A DNA stretch of 25,536 nt, from the IMG/VR virus record IMGVR_UViG_3300034524_000148, positions 1 to 25,536 of that record; one strand, written 5' to 3'. Shown here piece after piece: positions 20,222-25,536 of this stretch. Source of the stretch: a virus. Within the stretch, counting starts at the first letter, position 1; each line of letters begins with the position of its first letter. The position numbers and the translations under genes were made by a program. The notes under the pieces were generated by a model. That model had not been told where the DNA came from, made no database searches, and was given only the letters and a program-made list of their open reading frames with translations.

Positions 20222-21247
20222 ATGAGTATTGATATTTATAGTACCAGAACCATGATGCAGGCAATTAACTTAATGATGCCTGTTCATACTTTTTTAAGGG
20301 ATACATTTTTCCCGGTAGTTGAAACTTATATTACTGAACATGTGGATGTTGACTTTAAGAAAGGCAAAAGAAAAATGGCTCCCTTTGTTGCGCCTCGTAT
20401 TGGCGGCGTAGTTATGGATAGACAGGGTTTCAAGACTGAAACTTACAAGCCTCCTAAGATTGCACCTGAAAGAGTAATTACTGTTGACGACCTTGTTAAA
20501 AGAGGCATGGGCGAGAATCTTTACAGTACTAGAACTCCGGAAGAGAGGGCAAGAGAGTTGCTTGCCAGCGACTTGGTTGAACTTGACGATTACATTATCC
20601 GGAGAGAAGAATGGATGTGTCGGGAAGTTTTGATTAACGGCAAGCTGGTTATGGCCGGCGAAGGATTTGAGCAAGTGGTAGATTATGGATTTACCAACAA
20701 AGAAACTTTATCAGCCGGTGCCCTTTGGACTGCTACTGATACTTCTGATCCTCTAGCTGATTTAAAGCGTTGGAGATTAGATGTAATTAAGAAAACCGGT
20801 AAATCTCCGGAAATTTGTGTTATGGCATCTGATGTTGTGGATATTTTTACGAATCATCCTAAGGTTAAGGAAAAACTTGATTTGTTAAGGTTAAATATTG
20901 GTGTGCTGGAACCTTCGGTTAAAAATCCTGCTCTAACTTTCATTGGCAGGCTAGCTGAGTTAGGCTTAGAAATTTACAGTTATGATGAGTGGTTCCTAGA
21001 TGATGCCGGGACAGAACAACCTATGATTCCGGAGGGTTATGTTATCTTGGCTCCTAGAGGTGGTAATAAGCGTATTTATGGCGCTATTACTCAGGTAGAA
21101 AATGGTCAATTTGTAACCATTGAGGGTACTAGAATACCTAAATCTTGGGTTGATGAAGATAATGAGGTCAGAAAATTGAGATTAGCTTCCCGTCCGTTGC
21201 CTGTTCCTGAGGATATAGACAGCTGGTATGTAGCTGTTGTTAAGTAG
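20222..21247 (+). CDS. Major capsid protein, lambda gpE family
   Basis: 341 aa, typical for gpE. The N-terminus reads MSIDIYSTRTMMQAINLM, then LRDTFFPVVETYITEHVDVD and APFVAPRIGG; the C-terminus has WFLDDAGTEQPMIPEGYVIL. These are hallmarks of the GpE HK97-fold capsids. AAGGAGG lies nine bases before the ATG at 20222; the frame extends eight codons upstream but that start would lie within the decoration gene and ribosome site. It builds the head shell around the scaffold. Confidence 0.95.
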   Translation: MSIDIYSTRTMMQAINLMMPVHTFLRDTFFPVVETYITEHVDVDFKKGKRKMAPFVAPRIGGVVMDRQGFKTETYKPPKIAPERVITVDDLVKRGMGENLYSTRTPEERARELLASDLVELDDYIIRREEWMCREVLINGKLVMAGEGFEQVVDYGFTNKETLSAGALWTATDTSDPLADLKRWRLDVIKKTGKSPEICVMASDVVDIFTNHPKVKEKLDLLRLNIGVLEPSVKNPALTFIGRLAELGLEIYSYDEWFLDDAGTEQPMIPEGYVILAPRGGNKRIYGAITQVENGQFVTIEGTRIPKSWVDEDNEVRKLRLASRPLPVPEDIDSWYVAVVK

Positions 21248-21260
21248 GGAGGAGATTTAG

Positions 21261-21452
21261 TTGACAGTTGTAGCTAAGTGGAAAATTACTACCCGGGATA
21301 AAGCTGGGAATGTGAAAATTTATTTTGCCGGTGAATTAATAGGGGATATTAATAGTTCAGAAGAAAAACGTCTTTTGGAACAAGGTGCAGTAACAAAAGT
21401 ATTGGTAGAGGATAACAAGAAAAGTAAAAATCAGAAAAAAGATGGTGAATAA
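21261..21452 (+). CDS. Small head-tail region protein
   Basis: 63 aa from a TTG start behind GGAGGAGAT. A strand-rich first half (VVAKWKITTRDKAGNVKIYF) and a Lys-rich end (EDNKKSKNQKKDGE). It is between capsid and head-tail joining genes, where lambda has FI. A packaging or connector accessory role is plausible, without sequence support. Confidence 0.6.
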   Translation: MTVVAKWKITTRDKAGNVKIYFAGELIGDINSSEEKRLLEQGAVTKVLVEDNKKSKNQKKDGE

Positions 21453-21454
21453 TC

Positions 21455-21778
21455 ATGCTAAGGTTGCGTGATTTTTTTAATAGTGATCTGGAAACCTTCT
21501 TTAATAATAATGAATTTGCAGAAATTCATAACATTGATGGTTTAGATGTTCCGGCTATTGTAGATAGCGATATTCTTAAAATTCGTAGTAATAATAAGTC
21601 CGAGCAGTATGATGGAGTGTATTCCGGCGTAGTCGCAGTCTTTGTTAAGGCTAGCGACTTGCCGGAAAGGCCTGTGTTTGGGCAGCATATTAGGTTGGAT
21701 GGGAAGCTCTATTTAGTGAAAGAATGCAATGAAGATATGGGAGTTTTAGAAATAATCTTAGAGGCGAATGAGTCATGA
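21455..21778 (+). CDS. Head-tail joining protein (FII-like)
   Basis: 107 aa. The N-terminal helix (LRDFFNSDLETFFNNNEFAE), a strand series (LDVPAIVDSDIL, GVVAVFVKASDLP, GQHIRLDGKLYLVKE) and the end MGVLEIILEANE fit the small beta-barrel head-tail connectors of the gpFII group. These close the head and attach the tail. The stop overlaps the next gene by four bases (ATGA). Confidence 0.7.
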   Translation: MLRLRDFFNSDLETFFNNNEFAEIHNIDGLDVPAIVDSDILKIRSNNKSEQYDGVYSGVVAVFVKASDLPERPVFGQHIRLDGKLYLVKECNEDMGVLEIILEANES

Positions 21779-22341
21779 TTACCCTTGATGCCGAACATAT
21801 TGAAAGAGCAGAGTTACTTTTGAAAAATATTCCAGGCGGTATAGATAAGGCAGTTGTGAGAGCAATAAACCGTTCTGTAGATAGGGCACAAACTGCAACA
21901 GTTAAAAAAGTAAGAGATAGATATTATATTAAAGCTGGTGATGTTAGAAAGACTATAAAGGTTAAAAAGGCCAATTATAGTGACCAGATAGCAATTATTC
22001 GCTCTACAGGTTCACCAGTTGCTTTATCTAAATTTAAAATTACTCCTTCAAAACCGCCTCAAAAGAAGACTAAAAAGCCTGTTAGAGCACGGGTTGTAAA
22101 AGGAGAGGGTGGGGAACTTAAAAGAAGGGCCTTTGTTGCAAAGATGAAATCAGGGCATATTGGGGTTTTTAAGAGAGCTGGAAAATCAAGGTACCCGATA
22201 AATCAGTTTTATGGTCCTTCAGTCCCACAAATGTTAGGGCATAAATCAGTAGTGACATATGTAGAGGAAAGAGCTAATGAACAGTTAGTAAGCCGCTTGG
22301 ACCATGAGATTGAGCGATTATTGCGAGGTGCAGGTAGATGA
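21775..22341 (+). CDS. Minor tail protein Z-like (tail completion)
   Basis: 188 aa, basic. A helical start (IERAELLLKNIPGGIDKAVV RAINRSVDRA region, about 9-38), then RYYIKAGDVRKTIKV and GSPVALSKFKI, and a C-terminal GPSVPQMLGH, match the prophage minor tail protein Z family. Lambda gpZ connects the tail to the head. It overlaps its neighbours on both sides (four bases each), showing tight coupling. Confidence 0.8.
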   Translation: MITLDAEHIERAELLLKNIPGGIDKAVVRAINRSVDRAQTATVKKVRDRYYIKAGDVRKTIKVKKANYSDQIAIIRSTGSPVALSKFKITPSKPPQKKTKKPVRARVVKGEGGELKRRAFVAKMKSGHIGVFKRAGKSRYPINQFYGPSVPQMLGHKSVVTYVEERANEQLVSRLDHEIERLLRGAGR

Positions 22342-22793
22342 GTACAGTATTATTGGTGGATGAACTTAAGGAATTTGTAAATACGGTAGTTAAAGAGTAT
22401 TGTTTAGAAACAAATAAACCGGGAGTAGAAAAAGAACCTCAGGTAGTAACCGGCTATCTCCCACCCAAAAAACTCACAGAAATCCCTGATTATCCATTTG
22501 TAATAGTTCGTTTGGCTAAAGGTATAGATAATCAAGAGGGAGCAATGGTGACTGTAAAGATTATCGTCGGTACCTACTCGGAAGATGCTCAAAATGGTTG
22601 GCGTGATGTTGCCAATATTATTCAACGCATTTGGACTGAGTTATATAAGCGGAGAATAATTGCTAACAAATTCCGAGTTGAATACCCGATGGAATTTGAA
22701 ATACCGGAAGAACAGCCTTATCCTGAGTGGATAGGTATCATGACTATTACTTGGACTGTTCTTCATCCGATAGAGGAGGTTGTGTATGAGTAA
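22338..22793 (+). CDS. Tail terminator-like protein
   Basis: 151 aa, alpha/beta. It has YPFVIVRLAKGIDNQEGAMV, VKIIVGTYSEDAQNGWRDVA and a C-terminal IMTITWTVLHPIEE strand. Size, fold pattern and position (after gpZ-like, before sheath) fit the tail terminator group, which caps the growing tube and sets its end. Assignment is mainly by position and general pattern. Confidence 0.7.
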   Translation: MSTVLLVDELKEFVNTVVKEYCLETNKPGVEKEPQVVTGYLPPKKLTEIPDYPFVIVRLAKGIDNQEGAMVTVKIIVGTYSEDAQNGWRDVANIIQRIWTELYKRRIIANKFRVEYPMEFEIPEEQPYPEWIGIMTITWTVLHPIEEVVYE

Positions 22794-23064
22794 GACGAAG
22801 AAAGCTGCACCAAAACAAAAACCGGAGCAACTTATTTATTGTGGACCGAATTTCCCTGGTGGGGCTATACAGAGTTTTACAGCCTTTAAAGGTGGTTTGC
22901 CAGGGTATGTTAATGATTTGGCCCAAAAGTGTCCAGCTATTAAGAAACTATGTGTTCCAATTACAAATTTTAACAAAACCAGACAAGCAATAAATATATC
23001 AGGAACACCTGAAAATAGATTTTATAAGCAAATCTTAGATTTTGTTAATAAAGGTGGTGTTTAA
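22786..23064 (+). CDS. Hypothetical protein before the tail sheath
   Basis: 92 aa. It starts with a Lys/Pro-rich stretch (SKTKKAAPKQKPEQL), then YCGPNFPGGAIQSFTAFKGG and a helical end. GAGGAGG before the ATG at 22786 lies inside the end of the previous gene. Small proteins in this slot occur in many contractile-tail modules (the Mu-like position before the sheath), and a role in sheath or connector assembly is possible. No named family is certain. Confidence 0.65.
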   Translation: MSKTKKAAPKQKPEQLIYCGPNFPGGAIQSFTAFKGGLPGYVNDLAQKCPAIKKLCVPITNFNKTRQAINISGTPENRFYKQILDFVNKGGV

Positions 23065-23068
23065 GTAA

Positions 23069-24526
23069 ATGACATATAAACATGGAGTATATGTTTCTGA
23101 GATACCTACTTCGGTGCTGCCACCAGTAAGAACTACTGCCGGGCTCCCGGTAGTATTCGGGACAGCACCTGTTAATTTAACAGATGATGAGGGAGCGGAA
23201 AAGGTTAATAAACCTATTTTGTGCTACACATATAAAGAAGCTGTAGATGCACTAGGTTACTCGGACGATTGGAACAGTTACACACTTTGCGAGTTTATAA
23301 AGTCGCATTTTAGCTTATTTGCCGTGGCTCCGGTGGTACTTGTTAACGTATTGGATCCGGCTATTCATAAGGCTAGCGTGAGTGCCGAATCCTTGACATT
23401 GGATACCAATGACCAGGCACCGTTGGACAATAAGGGTGTTTTACTTTCTACGGTTGTAGTCAAGTCTTCCGATGGCCTAACTACTCATGTAAAGGATACT
23501 GATTATACCGTAGATTCTGATGACGATGGAAATGCTGTTATTACCAGGTTAGATTCTGGGGCCATTGCCGAAGGAGCAGAATTGCAGGTTGATTATGACC
23601 ATCTGGATCCATCAGCTGTAGTTTCAGATGATATTATTGGCGGTGTAGATGCTAGTACTGGAGAGTATACAGGGTTAGAGCTTCTAAATCAGGTTTTTCC
23701 AAAGTTTCGGTTAGTACCGGGCATGGTATTGGCTCCCGGATGGTCTCATGATCCGACAGTAGCAGCTGTAATGGTAGCAAAGGCAGAAAACATAAATGGT
23801 CACTTTAAGTGCACTGCATTAACCGATGTTCCCACAGATACTGTCACTAAATATACTGATGTAGCTTCCTGGAAAACCAATAACAACTACACTTCTGAAA
23901 GGCAGGCAGTTTGTTGGCCAAAGGTTGCACTAGGCGATAAACAATACCATTTATCTACACAATTAGCCGGAGTAATTTGCAAAAATGATGCTGAATATGA
24001 TGATGTTCCATTTGCTAGTCCTAGTAACAAATCTCTCCAAGCCGATAGTACGGTTCTAAAAGATGGTACTGAAGTTTCCTTAGGACCTGATCAAGGATCT
24101 TATTTAAACGGCCAGGGCATTATAACAGGTTTAAACTTTATTGGAGGATGGAAAGCCTGGGGGAACCGCACTGGTGCTTACCCTGCAGTAACCGACCCCA
24201 AAGATGCATTTTTACCCACCAGGCGTATGTTTGACTGGATAGCAAATCAGCTGATTTTAATGTTCTGGCAGAAGGTGGACTATCCTGTTTCTAGGCGTAT
24301 GGTAGAAACAGTTATTGATTCGGCTAATATTTGGCTAAATGGATTAACAGCGAGAGAATTTATTCTTGGAGGGCGGGTAGAATTTTTACTGGAGGAGAAC
24401 CCAGATACTGACTTGGCTGACGGTATTGTTCGTTTTCACGTTTATGTGACCCCTCCTGCACCAGCCAAAGAAATTGATTTTATGATTGAATATGACCCAA
24501 AATATCTTGAAGGAATATTTGGATAA
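23069..24526 (+). CDS. Contractile tail sheath protein
   Basis: 485 aa. The beginning TYKHGVYVSEIPTSVLPPVR and the end with the long C-terminal strand-helix domain (ILGGRVEFLLEENPDTDLAD, FHVYVTPPAPAKEIDFMIEY) are typical of Mu gpL/P2 FI-type sheath proteins. The central inserted domain (about 100-210) is variable. Rings of this protein wrap the tube and contract to drive it through the cell envelope. This fixes the virion as a myovirus-type, despite the lambda-like head module. Confidence 0.93.
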   Translation: MTYKHGVYVSEIPTSVLPPVRTTAGLPVVFGTAPVNLTDDEGAEKVNKPILCYTYKEAVDALGYSDDWNSYTLCEFIKSHFSLFAVAPVVLVNVLDPAIHKASVSAESLTLDTNDQAPLDNKGVLLSTVVVKSSDGLTTHVKDTDYTVDSDDDGNAVITRLDSGAIAEGAELQVDYDHLDPSAVVSDDIIGGVDASTGEYTGLELLNQVFPKFRLVPGMVLAPGWSHDPTVAAVMVAKAENINGHFKCTALTDVPTDTVTKYTDVASWKTNNNYTSERQAVCWPKVALGDKQYHLSTQLAGVICKNDAEYDDVPFASPSNKSLQADSTVLKDGTEVSLGPDQGSYLNGQGIITGLNFIGGWKAWGNRTGAYPAVTDPKDAFLPTRRMFDWIANQLILMFWQKVDYPVSRRMVETVIDSANIWLNGLTAREFILGGRVEFLLEENPDTDLADGIVRFHVYVTPPAPAKEIDFMIEYDPKYLEGIFG

Positions 24527-24539
24527 GGAGGGATGAGGG

Positions 24540-25061
24540 ATGAACCAGGTACCGGAAAAATTAATTAACTTTAGGGTATATGAGGACGGCAATGACTTAC
24601 TCGGTATTGCTGATGTCCAATTGCCGAGTATAGAGGCTATGACTGAAACAGTTAAAGGGGCAGGTATTGCCGGTGAAGTAGATAGCCCAGTTCTGGGTCA
24701 TTTCGGCAGCATGACTCTTACATTAAATTGGAGAACTGTCACTAAACCAACAGTACATTTAGCTCAACAGCGAGCGCATAATTTAGATTTAAGAGGAGCG
24801 ATTCAAGCGTATAATGCTGGTTTAGGAGAGTATAAAGTAACACCTTTAAAAGTTAATGTTAGATGTGTTCCCAAAAAAACTGATTTAGGTAAACTCGATG
24901 TAGGTGCAACTTCTGATGCTTCTAATGAATTTGAAGTATCTTATATTAAAGTGACTTTAGATGGTAAAACGATTGTTGAAATTGATAAGTTTAATTATAT
25001 ATGTGTAATAGATGGGAAGGATTATCTTAGAGATGTTCGTACTGCTTTAGGATTAAGTTAA
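24540..25061 (+). CDS. Tail tube protein
   Basis: 173 aa. The pattern is that of P2 FII/Mu gpM-type tube proteins: MNQVPEKLINFRVYEDGNDL, IADVQLPSIEAMTETVKGAG, SPVLGHFGSMTLTLNWRTV and FNYICVIDGKDYLRDVRTAL. It forms the inner tube under the sheath. GGAGG precedes the ATG. In related phages tail assembly chaperone and tape-measure genes follow directly; here a terminator follows instead. Confidence 0.93.
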   Translation: MNQVPEKLINFRVYEDGNDLLGIADVQLPSIEAMTETVKGAGIAGEVDSPVLGHFGSMTLTLNWRTVTKPTVHLAQQRAHNLDLRGAIQAYNAGLGEYKVTPLKVNVRCVPKKTDLGKLDVGATSDASNEFEVSYIKVTLDGKTIVEIDKFNYICVIDGKDYLRDVRTALGLS

Positions 25062-25068
25062 TAAAAAC

Positions 25069-25090
25069 AGGGCCCGTAGTTTGGGCCCTT
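25069..25090. terminator. Bidirectional terminator after the tail tube gene
   Basis: AGGGCCC (25069-25075) pairs with GGGCCCT (25083-25089) around GTAGTTT. On the minus strand the stem is followed by TGTTTTTATT, a good T-run for the leftward membrane gene ending at 25094. On the plus strand TTAATTT follows, which is weaker. It would end the structural operon here. Confidence 0.8.
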
Positions 25091-25093
25091 AAT

Positions 25094-25375
25094 TTAATCA
25101 TCACTAAAGAATTTACTACCCAACCATAAACCGGTTAGGAAGGAAAATATTGATGTTTTTCTTTGATTAGTATTTATATTTTCAATATCACCAAATCCCA
25201 AGAGGGGACCACATTTAATTAAAAATATAAGTAAACCGGTAAAGAAACCAATCCAATATCCTATAGGACCTAGTATAAGTTCGCCGAAAAAACCAACAAG
25301 TAGGCCAAAAATAGAACCGAAGGCGAGTATTATACCCAAAACGATTAACTTTATTAGTAACTCAAAAATAACCAT
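25094..25375 (-). CDS. Small membrane protein of unknown function
   Basis: 93 aa, very hydrophobic. Two to three membrane segments are visible: about 4-30 (IFELLIKLIVLGIILAFGSI region), 32-52, and possibly the end. Gly-rich helices suggest packing in the membrane. The C-terminal third is polar (DIENINTNQRKTS). AAGGGGGAATTAGTA precedes the ATG. An extended -10 (TGGTATAAT on the minus strand, 25400-25408) lies just inside the right terminal repeat, so it is a self-contained leftward unit, with promoter and terminator, like a moron. Superinfection exclusion is a possibility, not shown. Confidence 0.6.
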   Translation of the reverse strand: MVIFELLIKLIVLGIILAFGSIFGLLVGFFGELILGPIGYWIGFFTGLLIFLIKCGPLLGFGDIENINTNQRKTSIFSFLTGLWLGSKFFSDD

Positions 25376-25399
25376 TACTAATTCCCCCTTGTTAGTAAA

Positions 25400-25408
25400 A
25401 TTATACCA
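25400..25408 (-). promoter_or_regulatory. Extended -10 promoter of the leftward membrane gene
   Basis: On the minus strand TGGTATAAT is an extended -10 element 25 bases before the start codon. A TTGACA lies at 25428-25433 inside the terminal repeat, but the 22-base spacing is too long for a standard sigma-A promoter. Confidence 0.5.
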
Positions 25409-25409
25409 C

Positions 25410-25536
25410 TAAAGTCCTGCGGTAATATGTCAAGTACCTAAAGAAGAAAATTGGAAATAAGATAGCCAATATTTCTTAAAAAAGACATCACTTAATAAGC
25501 CCAGTTTCAGTTTACAGAAACTGGATATTACCGAAG
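25410..25536. repeat. Right terminal inverted repeat (127 bp)
   Basis: Exact reverse complement of 1-127. Divergence begins at 25409, where this side reads toward the membrane gene promoter and the left side reads into the duplicated 18-mer near the helicase stop. See the left copy for inner symmetry and the assembly caveat. Confidence 0.95.

Noticed and set aside
1-25536. Linear phage genome with protein-primed replication, as suggested by terminal inverted repeats
   Set aside because: No B-family DNA polymerase or terminal-protein gene is present, and replication genes are of the DnaD/SSB theta type with lambda-like terminase. The repeats need another explanation.

Overview
The window is an AT-rich segment of a temperate, contractile-tailed phage or prophage from a low-GC Gram-positive bacterium, most likely a member of the Clostridia. 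The evidence is the strong GGAGG ribosome sites, frequent TTG/GTG starts, a DnaD-like replication protein, a 3D-domain wall hydrolase and an ArpU/sigma-like late regulator. No tRNA, rRNA or host housekeeping gene is visible. The first and last 127 bases are perfect reverse complements of each other.

Layout, left to right. (1) 1-2341: the left terminal repeat, then a leftward cassette of an SF2 helicase and a small partner protein. (2) 2406-3791: the lysogeny switch, with a leftward ImmA-type protease and XRE repressor, a divergent control region holding three GTTCA-N7-TGAAC operators, and a rightward Cro-like gene. (3) 3834-5254: a small zinc-ribbon gene present twice, flanking one leftward gene of unknown function. 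(4) 5279-8639: an early accessory operon of small proteins, many with Cys pairs, one of them frameshifted, ending in a secreted 3D-domain protein overlapped by a 29-aa membrane peptide. (5) 8652-9915: replication, with a DnaD-like initiator carrying 23-bp iterons and an AT-rich segment inside its own gene (a likely origin), then SSB. (6) 9945-13164: more small proteins, the probable late regulator, an Nmad1-like protein and a MazG-like protein. (7) 13165-14540: a control region with three 11-bp-spaced gccgaa repeats, a putative promoter, two hairpins (one a good terminator), a tRNA-like fold, a 57-aa gene and a catalytic-domain-only tyrosine recombinase, then a non-coding stretch before the terminase. 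(8) 14541-25061: late structural genes. The head module is lambda-like in order (TerS, TerL, gpW-like, portal, ClpP-type protease with nested scaffold, decoration, capsid), joined to a contractile-tail module (gpZ-like, terminator, sheath, tube). (9) 25069-25536: terminator, a leftward membrane protein gene, and the right terminal repeat.

How it fits together: the repressor, controlled by ImmA, would shut off the rightward early promoter, whose -35/-10 spacer is completely filled by an operator. The early operon leads to replication and then the late regulator. That regulator probably acts at the repeat-bearing promoter at about 13170-13226 to start the packaging and structural operon. Tape measure, baseplate, tail fibre, lysis cassette and a full-length integrase are absent, so the segment is incomplete or continues beyond the terminal repeats.

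The most interesting signals are the exact 127-bp terminal inverted repeat (which may be an assembly-graph boundary), the origin-like iterons, the late-promoter repeat array with its attenuator-like leader and tRNA-like hairpin, and the duplicated zinc-ribbon gene flanking a reversed cargo gene.
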